A stretch of DNA of 64,000 bases from Mercurialis annua (lineage: Eukaryota > Streptophyta > Magnoliopsida > Malpighiales > Euphorbiaceae), in assembly GCF_937616625.2 (NCBI RefSeq), contig NC_065571.1:42004651-42068650 (forward strand), read 5' to 3'. Positions 11,503 through 34,493 of this stretch are shown here, in pieces. Every line of letters begins with the position of its first letter. The stretch's first letter is position 1. Position numbers and translations under genes: made by a program. Under the pieces are notes generated by a model that worked only from the letters and a program-made list of their open reading frames with translations, was not told where the DNA came from and did no database searches.

Positions 11503-11611
11503 TATATTTCTACATCTGTCTGTGTTTCTTCATCATTTGTTTCTTTTAATTCAATTAAAAGAATTATGAAAAATATTTTTGAATAAATATCTAACTATCT
11601 TATTTAATTGG

Positions 11612-12800
11612 ATTATTTTTCAAATACCTGTTTTTGGCAAAGTATTTACACTATTTTGACCAATCTTTCTCTTATTTCCTACGCTACCTATTTCTTTAAC
11701 TTATTTACCAAATATACCTACTATATAAAAAAGTCTTATCTCATTTTAGGTTAAAATTTTACATAGCCACTCTTTTTTCTCTCTCTTCTCTTTTCTCTCT
11801 TAAAGTTCTCGCTTCTTTCCTTCTTTTTTTCTTCTTCTTTTTCATTTGATTTTCAGTTTGTCTCCTCCGATTACTTTTCCGTTCGTCTTTCTGGTCGCAC
11901 TTTCGTTCGTCTACTTCCGATGGATTTCTCGTCGTTTCCGGTCATTTTTCCGTTCGTCTGTTTCATTCGCGCTAGTCCGTTCGTCTCTTTCGTTCGCGCT
12001 ATGGATTTCTCGACTCGTTTTTAGATTTGTGTAATTTTTTAGGGATTTTGTAATGATTTAAATATTTTGTAAATAAATTATTGTAGATCTATAATTTTTT
12101 GTTTATAAAATTGTTCTATTATTCATATAATTTTTATTTTGTCTTCTCTTATTCATAAATTTGTTTATTGCTACTGATTTTGTAAAGAACAAATTGATTT
12201 ATGGTGCATTTGTAGTAATCTTATAATATATTTACGTTTTAGTGTATTTTTGGTGTATTTATATGTATTTCTGCCGTTGTTTAGTATATCTATGGTGCAT
12301 TTACAGTGTTTCATGGTGTAGACCACAAAAAACACTACAAATGCCATAAATAACTAAAAATACACTATATATACATTATAGATACACTGTAAAAACACCA
12401 TAAAAACACTATATATACACTATTGTTACACTATAAAAAATAAAAAATAAATTCCAGGAAAAAAATCTATAAAAAATAAAAATTAACACTATATATACAC
12501 TTTATATACACTAATGTTATACTATAAAAACACTATATATACACTATAAAAAATAAAAAAAATTCCAGAAAAAAAATCTATAAAAAAAAATTATTAAAAA
12601 ATATAGTCGGTTCAGTCGGTTCAGTCGACCGAACTGAAAAAATCGAAAACCAAAATTGGAAACCGAAAGAGGTATTTGTGAAATTAAAAAAAAAATATTT
12701 TTTTTGTAAATAAGAAAAGCCAGAAAAGAAAAGTTAAAACTTGGAAGGTAATGTTGTAAATAAATTGGCGAATAGTGTATTTCAGGAAACTACCACTATT
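11612..12800 (+). mobile_element. Long composite repeat E1 (partner of 36411-37514)
   Basis: Shares extended homology with the inverse complement of 36411-37514. One example is an identical stretch of more than 30 bases around CTATGGATTTCTCGA, at 11974-12012 here and 37108-37145 there. The head is pyrimidine-rich, leader-like DNA followed by a short ORF with repeated Phe/Arg/Ser (11846-12034). The tail is made of repeated TATGGTGTATTT and ACACTATATATACAC motifs (12240-12560). Ends are diverged inverted repeats; no clean target duplication was found. It may be a non-autonomous Mutator-like element, but no transposase is present. Confidence 0.5.
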
Positions 12801-12829
12801 TAATCCAGCACTTAAAAATAAAAAATTAT

Positions 12830-13360
12830 TATTTTAGCAATTAAAATTCAACATTTTATTTTCAGCACGCCACCTTACTCATTCACACTTAAACATTAAT
12901 TTTTTTATTATAATTATTAATATTATTAAAGCATATACGATAATTTGTTTGTTTTTTTCTTAATTTCTCTTTTTGTTCTTTTCTTTTCAAAATATATGCA
13001 TATATTTAAAAATAAATATCTTCTTTCTCTAGATTTAAATTTTAAATTTCTAATAAAATATGTTCAGTTATTCTACTATATTAATATAATTGTTGATATT
13101 TTTTTAAAATAGTAAAGCAATAAATTCCAAATCTAAAAGGATTTGGAAAGAAAAAGAAAAAAAGGTAAAAAAATCTTTGAAGATTGCAAATTTAAATTCT
13201 GTGAATAATCTAATCACTATAAATATGTTTTTTTAATGAACTAAGCAATGTGCAAGCTTGAACTAGCACCAATTATTAACATATTTCTGTCTTTCAATTC
13301 AATCAAAACAAATTCGAAACGAATACTCACTATCTACACGCAGTCATTCTCAATTGTATG
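12830..13360 (+). repeat. Copies of the ~400-bp locus repeat
   Basis: AAATTCCAAATCTAAAAGGA near 13120 and the core AACTAAGCAATGTGCAAG near 13238 identify the main unit. The first 200 bases look like the end of the previous unit. Confidence 0.6.
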
Positions 13361-14070
13361 GTAAGTTTTTTTTTTGTTATTAAAAAATATATAGACAATT
13401 ATTGTTGGTTCATGCATAAAAATTACCTAGTGCATTACAAGAAAAGTTATTTAGAATGGTTTTGTTTTTTAGTGAATTTAAATTGGTATTTCTTCAAAGA
13501 TTTTTTTGCATTTTTGTCCTTTTTTCCACTTTCTTTCTAAATTCTTTCAGATTTACTATTTATTGATTTATTATTATTAATTCAACATTGTATTTTTTTA
13601 AATATAATAATAATAATTATACATATACCGTCTAGTGGATAATTAATTCTAAAATATTCAAACTATTGCTTTATCTCATTTTGATTGGCAAATTTTAATT
13701 TATTTCACTTTGATTAAATTTATTTCAACAATGATTTTCCGACCAAAATGATAACTTAACAGTCGGATTTTTTCACTTGAAAATCATTTTTTACTTGTAT
13801 TTTGCTGAAAAATTATCACTTATGTATAATGTAAATGCAACGTAGAGTTTTGCTAAATTATGCATACCTGATAAGTTTTTAGGCGAAAAAAGTAAATTTT
13901 GATTGCCATATATGTATTTTCAGTCGAAAAATCTTCTGTTGAAACAAAATCAAAGTTTAGTAATTCAAAATAAAAAAAAGTTGATAATTAAATTGAAAAG
14001 AATAAAAATTTGGTCATCAAAATAGGAAAAATATTAAAGTTTGGGTATGTCAATTACCCAATAGACTTTA
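13361..14070. other. AT-rich intergenic DNA
   Basis: No gene seen. From about 13930 onward it is alignable with about 44215 onward (the second MBD-locus copy), for example AAAATCAAAGTTTAGTAATT against AAATCAAAGTTTTGTCACC. The ORF at 13358-13540 is Phe-rich low-complexity translation. Confidence 0.4.
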
Positions 14071-14480
14071 TATGCATATTTATTAACTAAATTTTAGAGA
14101 AATACAATATTGATTCAATAATAGTAAAATAATAAATACTAAATCTGAAAGAATTTAGTAAGGAAAAGAAAAGAAAAAAATTCTTTAAGAATACCAATTT
14201 GAATTTAATGAAAAAAAAAAATCATTTTAAATAGTTTTTCTTGTTATGCACTAGACCATTTTCATGCATATGCCAACAACAATTGTCAATATATTTCTGC
14301 TTCACTTTTGCATTTCTTCGTCTTTTTTTATTTAAAAAATAAATTCGAAAATATTATTTTAATATATTTGTCACCATCTACAGTTACTTACTTTTCAATT
14401 GAATGCTAAGCTTCTTATTATTAATATTATTATCAAATTATTTTTAAAATCATTATAGATCCATTGAAAGTATTTTTTTC
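14071..14480 (+). repeat. Copy of the ~400-bp locus repeat
   Basis: Unit with TACTAAATCTGAAAGAATTT and the core TTATGCACTAGACCATTTTC near 14252. Its counterpart in the duplicated segment is 44345-44700. Confidence 0.65.
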
Positions 14481-14620
14481 CCAAAAATAAAAAAAGCAAT
14501 CTATTAGCAAACACTATTCAAATCTTTTACCCTGGATTGTTCTTTCAATTTGATAATTCACGATCTCTATTAGTCTTAAGAAAAACAAATCAGATTTACC
14601 AACCTTTGCTGTTAAAACTA

Positions 14621-14992
14621 GGATTAATTACTAAAAAAATCACGAACTTTACACGAATTTTCATTTTAATCATGATTTTTAGAAGTTGCCATTTAAAGGC
14701 ACGAACTTTTATATTGTTTCAAATTCATCATTTCAGTATATTTTTATTAACTAAATTTTTCACTTAACCAGTAATGAAAAACCCAAGATATTAATCAACA
14801 TCAAATCTTATTATCTTTCAGTTAGCGTATCTAGGATGAGAAATTTTTATATCAGATAAAATACACCGAATTTTACTTTGGTGATAGATTTGAAATAAAA
14901 TGAAAGTTTGTGCCTTTCAATGACAACTTTTAAATGGTCATGATTAAAATGAAATTCCGTATAAAATTCGTGATTTTTTTAAAAATTAACCC
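14621..14992. mobile_element. Mutator-type foldback MITE with paralogous empty site
   Basis: Perfect 9-bp duplication TTAAAACTA (14612-14620 and 14993-15001). Ends are GGATTAATTACTAAAAAAAT and AAAAAAATTAACCC-like. Long inverted arms: TTTTCATTTTAATCATGATT pairs with the complement of GGTCATGATTAAAATGAAAT. The duplicated locus lacks it: at 44955-44990, TTTGCTGTTAAAACC continues directly into the matching flank. Confidence 0.9.
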
Positions 14993-15206
14993 TTAAAACT
15001 ATTTACAAATGAACTTGTTTATAATTCATAAGCACTTTCTATTGAAATATATACAGAACATTAGAGAGGGTAATGTTACTACTTAGTTTTTTTTTTTAAA
15101 TATATGCATAACCATTTATAAAAATAGATAAATTAATAGTTTTTTTACATAGATTTATATTTTTAATAATTCTGATAAACTTTACTCACTAATTTATGTT
15201 ATGTGT

Positions 15207-15213
<7 letters not shown>

Positions 15214-15257
<44 letters not shown>

Positions 15258-15512
15258 TATATATGTATAGATATATATACATATATATATGTACATATAT
15301 GTATATATATACATATATATATATATATGTATATATATATCTATATATATACATATATATATACATATATATATGTATATATATCTATACATATATATGT
15401 ACATATATATATGTACATAGATATATATACATATATATGTATATATATGTATATGTGTATATAGATGTATATGTGTATGTGTATATAGATGTATATGTGT
15501 ATGTGTATATAT
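15214..15512. repeat. Compound TA/TATACA/TATG microsatellite
   Basis: Starts as pure (TA)n to about 15252, then imperfect TATATATACATA and TATATGTA interruptions, and finally TATAGATGTATATGTG repeats. It lies just 5' of the exon carrying the MBD start codon, probably in an upstream intron or leader. Confidence 0.9.
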
Positions 15513-15696
15513 AATTAATTTTAAATTTCTAAATTTGTTATTTTCTTTAATGAAGCATAGAAGAAGATTTAAAAGAATGATAAATCATGTGATACAATTG
15601 ATATTATTATACATTTGATATGAATCAATTTTTTTATTGTTGCAGAAATTGTTGTGATATTACATATTTGGATCCAAGGGTGTAGAATTGGATTAA

Positions 15697-25838
<10,142 letters not shown>

Positions 25839-26929
25839 TTAATACACATTTTACTAATGAATTATAACTCAAATGGTATAAGCGCTCAGCAGCAAACTGT
25901 TTAATTTATGAGTTTAATTTTTTTCATAAATATTTTTCCATCCTCAGTTATCAAAAAAAATTAATATAAATTTTTATTTATAAATGTAATAATAATTAAA
26001 TAATTTTTTTTTATAATTGAGGAAAAAGATATTAGAACAACTCAGCATCCAGCTGATCAACATCAATTCAAGTTCAGCACAAATCAGCATTCAGCTCAGC
26101 ATCAATTCAAACTCAGCATAAATCAACATCCAGCTTAGGATCAATTCAAGCTCAACACAAATCAATTATATTGTTAAGTTAGTTAGATTGTCAAATCAGT
26201 TAATTAGTTAGGTTTGACTGATAGTTGGTTAGTTTAAGTTTGTCATCTTTCTGTTAAATACTTAACAGAATAGAAGTTACTGTTATGTATTTAACTCTGT
26301 TAGAATAGACAATATGGCCGTTAGAGTTAAAACTCTATATAAAGCTGCAAGTGAAGTTTAACATTTCTTTAATGAGAATTTCTCATAATTTCTTCAATCT
26401 ATTCTTTACAATCTTTTCTTTGTAATCTTCTTCTTCAATCAAATACTTTCTTTATTCATAAATCTAATTTAAAAAATGCTTGTAGAAGGAAACGAATCCA
26501 CGACCTAACAGATTTAATTTCTCAAAAAATCATGTTTGGAAACATTGGACTGATTTTCAAGGCTTATGTTTGACAATCCTAATTTGTTAGGACATGCAAA
26601 AATTAAATAAAATCATTCTACATGCTTACCACGTATTAGATTTATTATCACTAGATCTCAAGTATATTTACAATGTAAATATTCATAATTCACCGCTTAA
26701 TGTATCCTTTAATTGTATATATCTTGAGATTGGTTGAATTAATAATTAATTTAATTATTAATGTATTTTTAATACATATATAAGCAACTAAATGGTATCA
26801 TGAATAGATATAATTTTTTTTATTAAAATACCATCTTTCATATAGTTGCAACCTTTCTTTGATTATATTGCACCCTTACAATTCAAACCCATATATTTAT
26901 TTCGGGTCAATTCGTCATGGGCGACCCAA
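25839..26929. other. MBD gene 3' flank with possible SINE and solo-LTR fragments
   Basis: CTCAAATGGTATAAGCGCTC at about 25869 resembles a tRNA-derived SINE A box, but no matching B box follows at the usual spacing. At about 26030-26460, GATATTAGAACAACTCAGC, repeated CAGCATCAATTCAA motifs, a TATA-like CTATATAAAGC (26334) and a pyrimidine-rich end look like a solitary copia-type LTR. No target duplication was found. No gene seen. Confidence 0.35.
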
Positions 26930-26937
26930 CTACATAC

Positions 26938-27470
26938 TAGACCTGGCAATTTTAGACACGACACGATTAAATGATACGACACGACACGAAGTTAAACGGG
27001 TTTGGGTTTGATGTAAATGGGTTTGGGTCATAAACGGGTTATACACGCCTAACCCGTTTAAATACGTTTAAACACGATTAACTAATTTTAATTAAATATT
27101 GTTTATTTGTATAGTTTAAATATTATTAAATTCTTAATTTTAATTAAATTTTATATATCATATATAATTAAAATAATATTTATCTCAAAATATAATAACA
27201 ATTCTTTTAATATTATATTAAATAAAGCTAAAAAAGTATTTAAATAATTAAATGAGTTTAAACGTGTCACTTTTAACGAGTTGATTTGTTAACACATTTA
27301 GATAAACATGTTTATACGTGTCGTGTCGTTTAACTCCTGTAATGTTCGTGTCGTGTTTGGGTTTTGTATATCAAACCCGTTTAATAATCATGTCGTGTTT
27401 AAGCTAATCGTGTTCGTGTCTAAACATGTCTGACCCGTTTATGACCCGCAGACACGAATTGCCAGGTCTA
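26938..27470. mobile_element. hAT-type MITE
   Basis: Terminal inverted repeats TAGACCTGGCAATT and AATTGCCAGGTCTA are perfect over 14 bp. Flanking 8-mers CTACATAC (26930-26937) and CTAAATAC (27471-27478) match at 7 of 8, the duplication length of hAT elements. The interior holds GACACGA and ACCCGTTTAA motifs in both orientations. 533 bp, non-coding. Confidence 0.93.
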
Positions 27471-27478
27471 CTAAATAC

Positions 27479-28021
27479 CAGCATCCCCCATTTTTACATG
27501 ACGGGTTAGATCTCATTACGAGATTCTTACTCTTTAAAAATAAATCATAATTATTCTTGCGGTATTCTATACTTATTCTTTTTAAAGGATAAACTTTAAT
27601 CCCTTTTAGAGTATGTTAAAAAGCACATATACTTGTGTATTCATAATTAAATTATTTTCTTCAAAAAATTGACAAGATTGGCCCGGCAATGAAAACACTA
27701 AATCAAATCTTAATTTCTCAATCAAAATTTACAATTTTACACATAACTGCTTTTCTAGACATGTTCCATAGGTAGAATCATAACAGTAGGTTTCAAGTTA
27801 AGATAACAAACGCCATGAATAAAATATAAATAGTATTAAAAAGTATGACAATACAATCATAAACTAAACGGAATGGAGAAGTTCCGGTAGCCGATTTTTG
27901 GGAAGTTCTATTCGCTCAAACTACCTCATAGAGGATGTGATACCACTATCTTGGGTTACTTTCAATCATTTTGGACAAACAATGCTTTATTGATTTTAAC
28001 TAATTTAAAAAATTAACTAAA
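27479..28021. other. Intergenic DNA
   Basis: AT-rich, no gene, no clear repeat ends. It separates the hAT MITE from the TRIM stack. Confidence 0.4.
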
Positions 28022-29962
28022 TTTTATGTTAAAGAAGAAATACAAATATAAATGAGTTTATAAGTATGAAGGTTCAACCATCTATTATGTAATACCCCGT
28101 AAGCTGTTACGATACTTTTAAGATACTAGGACATGCCACTTGTCCGAAATTAAGAAAGTTAGGATATGAAGATCGGGAATGAGAATCAAAATGAGAAGTG
28201 TTGTCGGAATAAGTATATTAACTGGATCGCGAAATAATAATTTTTAAGCGAAAATTACTATTCGGAGCAATTATTAGCGTGACTAAGGTAAAGTTAAAGT
28301 AATTAAAATAAAATAAAGTATAAGTCTCTGGCTAAAACATTTCACGGCAAGGTTCGTGATATATTTTTAAGAAATTATAGAAAAAATTTCATAATTTTTG
28401 GATATCGTTTAGATAAGCACGATGGTTAATTGAGAAGTTGAGTTAAAGTGCAAATTAGCCACTTTAAGAACTAAAGTGGACTTTTGACCATAAACTTCCG
28501 AAGGAAGTTGTGTTTTACTCTATTTTCTTAAGATAAGAAAATAATAACCATAAAATAATTATCGATAATCATTAAAATGAAATATTGGATGACATAGTGC
28601 AAGTTAGCTCAAAATGGAAATTTGAACGTTTTGACCATAATTATCGATAATCATTAAAATGAAATATTGGAAAGTGATATTATAAGATATGGGACTAATA
28701 TTATTTATTTGAAAATAAATAATATAGAATTAATCGGACCTAAAAGTGTTCGGTGGATGAAATTGGACGAAAGAAAAGTTATGTATTAAGAAATAAGGAG
28801 GTGGCAAATTTAAAGACTAAAGTGGATATAAGCCAACAACTTGTTGAGTAAGTGATTGAGTGGCATAATTTCCAGAAATATTCATTGCTCATTCATTCAT
28901 TAGCAAAGAAATAAGAAGAAAGAAAGAAAAGATGGAGAAGAAGGAAGAAAAGAGAAAATGGAGAGGTCATGCCAAAATCAAGTTTCGGAACTCGTTTGTC
29001 GACCAAATTCGATGCTTTCGGTGGCTATGGCTTCAGGATTCAATCCTCTACTCAGGGTAAGCATCAATTTCAATTTTTGTTGGTTAAATTTGGACGAATT
29101 GGGTTGATAAAGTGTTAGGTTTTTTTCGGCAATTTCATGAATTCGTGGTTGAATGTGTATTTGATGATTGTGGATGATTATAAGTTTTGAATTAGGTGTT
29201 TTTATGATGGAATTGTGAGTAATTATGGTTGTTATAATGAATAAGTGTTGAGGCCGAAATTTTGAAATTTTAAGTGATTAAATTGGATGAGAAATGGAAG
29301 ATGAAATGGATAGTGATTTATGACAATTTTAATGATTTCATGTGTTTGAATGCTTGTTTGATGGTGATGAGATTTGATTATGAGTTTCATGAATAATTGG
29401 TGGCTGAGTTAGTTTAAGATAAACTAAAGAATAATGGCTAGGGTTTGTGGTAGAAGAATTGTTTGAATTGAATGATGATTTGTGATATGTATCTTAAAGC
29501 GGAAATGGATGTTTGTTCAATAATGATGAAACATTGAGCGTTTTGCTTCCTAGGTTCGGCAAATTTATCGACCAGCCATGCCCTTCCCCTACTAGGAGAG
29601 GAATGTAGACCTTAGGAGCCTTGTGAGAAGTTCTTACGCAACGAGAATAGAAGCATTCATCATTAGTTTAAACTCGACGAGCAACGGGTCGAGGTAAGTT
29701 TAAGGATTATAGTTCGATGTCTCCAGTTAAGTGATTGAATTGAACTTAGGTATGGTAAATGTTCAAGGCATTTGGCCCCTAGGCTAATATAATGGTGTAT
29801 GATTAATTGCTAAGGTCTTAGGTCCCGATAAGTTATAAGTTACGAGATAAGTTTACGCAAACTAGTAGGATGTTATGCAGAAAACTATTATACAAAACAG
29901 CCCTGTTGCAAAGGCCATATCTCAAGCTATATAATTCCAAATTAAATTCCATTTGTTGGTAC

Positions 29963-30245
29963 CAGTGTTTTAAAAACCGGACCGGACCGGCCGGTCGGAC
30001 CGGTTGAATCGCGAACCGCCCAGTGGTCCGGTCTGAAACTATGAAAAACCGGATCTTTTGGTTGGACCGGATTGAACCGGTTGAACCGGATTCAACCGGT
30101 AAAAAATCGGATGTTGAACCGGATCAGACCGGATTGAACCGGTAAAAAACCGGTGAATCAGAATTTTTTTAAAATTTATTAAACCGGTTGAACCGGAAAC
30201 CGGTGGCCTCACCGGTTCGGCCACCGGTTCGGTTTTAAAACACTG
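29963..30245. mobile_element. hAT-type MITE, CCGGTT-rich
   Basis: Perfect 8-bp duplication GTTGGTAC (29955-29962 and 30246-30253). Terminal inverted repeats are CAGTGTTTTAAAAACCGG and the complement of CCGGTTCGGTTTTAAAACACTG with small differences. The interior is a run of GAACCGG and CCGGTTC motifs. The 76-codon minus-strand ORF here is a by-product of this repetition. Confidence 0.93.
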
Positions 30246-31123
30246 GTTGGTACGGAAACTTAAGGACATTATCTAAATATGTCTAAGTATAAGTTTATGC
30301 AAAATCGGAATCTAAGATGTTCATTTTGGACTGAACATTTTATTGTGCAGTCTACCCTGCACTTGTAATCAGCTTTACGGAAATGACTTCCGAGCTAATT
30401 TCCGACACCTTCGGGTGCTAATCGCAGTCCGAGACCTAAACGAATATTGTAAGAGACATTCTAAACTTTAAGAATGTTAAGTTTTTTATAGGTCGAACTG
30501 TTTTAAATGAGCGGTTTTGATAGCCGAAATTGGCTAGAAATTATGTTTTGGATATTTAGCTATAGTTAGAATGTTAATAATTTAGGTTATTATCAAATTT
30601 TTGTAGACTCATCGAGGCGAATACTAACGGGACACGGAACGTGACGAACGATATTGCTTTATTAATTCTAGAAGATTTTAGATAGGAAGTGGTGAGTTTA
30701 CAACTTACTTTTGTGTGTTATTAATAAAAGCTATTTATGTTATGATTATTATTATTACAACTGCATCACATAAAGTATTATTATTTATAATGATTATTAT
30801 TTTCATTGAATGTTTATTCTTTATAACATAAAACTAGTATAGTGATCCGAGGAAACGAGCTACCTATTGGGCGTCAATAGGCTGTGTGATCACTAGTGTT
30901 TGGGTCAGTCATAGAATTAGTTTCGATAGATGTTTGTATTTAAAAATATTTAATATGATCTCGTTACATGATGAATATGTTTGAGAATCGAAAGGAGGAT
31001 TATGTTTTTAGTATATATGAGGTTAACTCGGTTGAACTATCTTGGGACTATGCCACATGGTAGCGGTTAACTCGGTTGAACTATCTCGGGACCGTACCAT
31101 TTGGATTAAAATGATTTGTTACA

Positions 31124-34100
31124 TGTCACGACCCAAAATCGAGGGCCGCGACCGGCGCTAGGGAATGGGAATTTTGGTTCCGAAACCCGTAGCAAGCCTA
31201 AATTTACCTAAAAAAATTTCGCTTTTCAAAATCATTATAATACTTAATAAAACCATTTTCGAAAAATCGGCAATATAACGCCTGTAAACTTAACAAACCA
31301 CACCTGTGAAAACTCACAAACCACTCTGTATAAAATACCAATTAACCATATATTAAATCCCTGGATAATTCATTTTCCCAAAATACATCATTTTAGCAGG
31401 GCATAATATAAACATAAATCGTCTGCTACTAGCTAGGTCTACTATCATGACTATTGCAGCTCTAAGAAGAATAAGACCTCCCATAACTGAGACTTCCGAA
31501 ACAATGAATGGAAGCTCGACCACATCGTCATATGTTAATCCTGAAAGAAAACACTGTTGGGGGGTCAGACAACGCTGAGTGAGTTCACAATTTACTAACG
31601 GTATTGTACTTAAAAATAAGGTCGCATTAATAATAAAATATACTTTGCTTTATGATCAATCAATAACTTAAAATTAAACATAATTCGATAATAATGATAG
31701 ATTAAACATACTCGATGATAAACATAAAATATAATTAATAGTTTCCAATATCGGATCCGTTCGAAACCCTAAACCCAAGAGCTACGGACTTATTTGACAT
31801 AATCGACGATCACTGTTTTTTTAATCATATTGTCCGAGTGGCCGGGTCCCGAGATAGTTCGACCGAGTTACCCGCTACCACGTGGCATAGTCCCGAGATA
31901 GTTCAACCGAGTTACATCATGCCACTACTTAATCTCAAGTTGTGGGTCCCGAGATAGTTCGACCGAATTACCCACTAGACACAGGTCTCGAGATAGTTCA
32001 ACCGAGTTACCTTGTGTCTATCACATTTCTTTTTATCCTCCTTAATCCATTAATCGATCGATAATCATAATTTATTATTTCAAATTATTGACCATAGACG
32101 CCTAGACTCGTATCAGTACTGGTGATCACACAGCCTATTGACGCCCAATAGGTAGCTCGTTTCCCCCGGATCACTTATTGGGTTTAAAATATAAATCCGC
32201 AAGACAAACGATTTATAGTTCTTAAAATAAACATACATATAGCGAAGCTATTAAAATAACAAGTACTATAATAAAATTCTCAAATTCTCTATACTAATAT
32301 ACATGCTTAAAGGTATTAAAAGAATAAAGAGCATTAACTAAATAATACATGCTATTTTCAAATAAACGATGCTATTTCAAAGGCGATCTCACGATCTAGC
32401 CATCATCAACTATATATCGCATTATCCATAATAAAAATCAAAGTCGAGTATCAAACATTTTTTTCAATATATTTCAAACTCAATTTATGCGACCTTTAAT
32501 AAAGTGTAATATATTTTATTCGTTTATAGCATAAAATAAACTATTAATAAAAGTCATAAACTTATTATTTAAAATATTTTAATGAAGCTCTATTAATATC
32601 AATATGAGTTCTATAAACAAATATATAAGTTTAAAACTAAAACATTCAATCAAATACATGTATCTATTTATAAATAAAAATAATAATACTCGAAAGTAAA
32701 TCGCGAACTCACCTCGATCGCTTAATCCAATTTTTAAAAGTAAATATAAAATATCTCGTTGCTTAACCCTCCAAATTCTCTACTTCTCCAATCCAAATAC
32801 GCGTACGATCTATAATACAAATAAATACTAAATTAACATCTTAATTCGTAGCTACTTTACTTTTAAAATTTCGCGTTTATATTCAAGCGTTCAAGCTTGA
32901 ATTGGTTTTAAGTCCATTTCTTTTATTCTTTCCTCCTTAAGGACTTATTTAACCAATTCGACTTTCCACTTAACAAATCCCTTAAACCAACCATTTTAAC
33001 TCTTAAATTTTAACACTTAACTAATTTCAAACTTTATTTTAAACTTTACCTTAAATATTCTAAATCATTTTGAATCCATTCATTCTACTCACAAAATATC
33101 TTAATCCCTCTTAAAAACACTTTAAATTTTATATTCAAGCACTTAGGCTTGAATTTGATTTATGCCATAATCTCTTTTATCTTCCCATTTGAAAATCACT
33201 TGTTAAAATCTAAAAATTTCCATTTTCAGCTTTTGTTTTTATACTTAACCCAATTTATTTAAATTTCCAAAAACACTATATTTTAGACAAAATTATTCGG
33301 CGACACGAGGACCCGGAGCGACTGGCTGGTCTGCTCATGGCTGAGCAGACACGGGTCTGCTCAGAAGAGCAGACCGTAGTCTGCTCAACTTGAGCAGACT
33401 GGTCAGGCCAAATGGCCTGACCGATCTTCTCCCCGGCCTCCACTCTCCGCTCCTAGCCCGACTCCAACTCCGGTTCTCCAAAAATCATATTTTAGCAACA
33501 ATTGAAAAATTTCCAGCTTTTGGTTCTTAACTTTCCTTAACAAAAGTGATTGCTTAAACCCATCATCAATTCATAGCTTAATTGACCTTAAACTTCAAGA
33601 ATTAACCAATAAACATCAATTTAACTATATGCAAGTTAAGACCTAATTGAATCACCATATATCCTAACTCTTATATTCAAAATTAGCTATGGATTAGAGA
33701 ACAATTACCTCCAATTTTAGCTCCAAGTTTGATGGCAATTGATGGGTTCAATCTTCTTTAGGATTATTTGCTTGAAATTGAGTCAAACACTAAGTCCAAC
33801 TTTTCTCCATATTTTTGAGCGTGATGTGAAGAAGATGAGATGGGAGAAGAAGTTATCTGGATTGTTCCTCTTGCCTAAGTTTAAAAGAAAATGATTTAGG
33901 CTTTCTAAATTAAAATGGGCCAACTTTAATCTAATCCTTTTCTTTTAATTACTCTAAAAAACCCATAACAATTAATCTCACGATTAACCACATCGTTGTT
34001 ATGTCGGGCTAAAATCCAATTTTTATTAAACGACTATAAATTATACGGAGTCCCTTTTACTAATCCAAAATATTAATTATTGCCTTTTTCCTTTAAATTT

Positions 34101-34493
34101 TTATTATTTAACCGTATAATTCACTTGTCGTGCTTAAACCCGTATTTAAAAATAATATTCCAATTATTTATGGATTCTCTTATAATAATCCAAATAATAA
34201 AATTTGCGGATATTATTTAAATATCCATTTTAAAATCATTTATTTTATTTAATGGAAATTTCTCCAAATTTCCCATTAAATCCTAACAAGCTTATCTCAA
34301 TATCAAAATATGAGATAAATTTTAATTCCGATTAATTTAATCTAATAGCATAATCAATCTTTATTAAATTTAATCGCTCGATAAAATTCTATTTTCCGTC
34401 TTATTTACAGAAATTCTCTTATTTTAGCTCCAATTGGCTAAAATAATATAATTAATCCAATTAAATACTTTTCCAAAAATATGGGGTATTACA
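31124..34493 (+). mobile_element. TGTCACGACCC element C, nested in element A
   Basis: Begins TGTCACGACCC and ends GGGGTATTACA, with a perfect duplication TTACA (31119-31123 and 34494-34498). 3,370 bp without coding capacity. It shares with A and B the block GCCCAATAGGTAGCTCGTTT (near 32143) and the short tandem repeats described separately. At 33330-33420 is a GC-rich palindromic stretch of CTGCTCA and GAGCAGAC motifs. Confidence 0.85.
31840..32010. repeat. Short tandem repeat shared by elements A, B and C
   Basis: Four units of roughly 45-60 bp built on GTCCCGAGATAGTTCGACCG followed by AGTTACC and a variable CTACCACGTGGCATA-like spacer. Homologues are at 50585-50765 (element B) and, in complement with fewer units, at 31018-31105 (element A). 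CCACGTGG is a perfect E/G-box palindrome; any regulatory role is speculative. Confidence 0.85.

Noticed and set aside
15189..15514. Overlapping ORFs of Tyr/Ile repeats on both strands
   Set aside because: They are translations of the TA/TATACA microsatellite; open in several frames because the repeat has no stop in those phases.
25862..25950. tRNA gene or intact SINE
   Set aside because: Only an A-box-like CTCAAATGGTATAAGCGCTC is visible; no B box at the right distance and no cloverleaf.
30039..30269. 76-codon Pro/Thr/Gly-rich ORF
   Set aside because: It is the complement of GAACCGG repeats of the hAT MITE.
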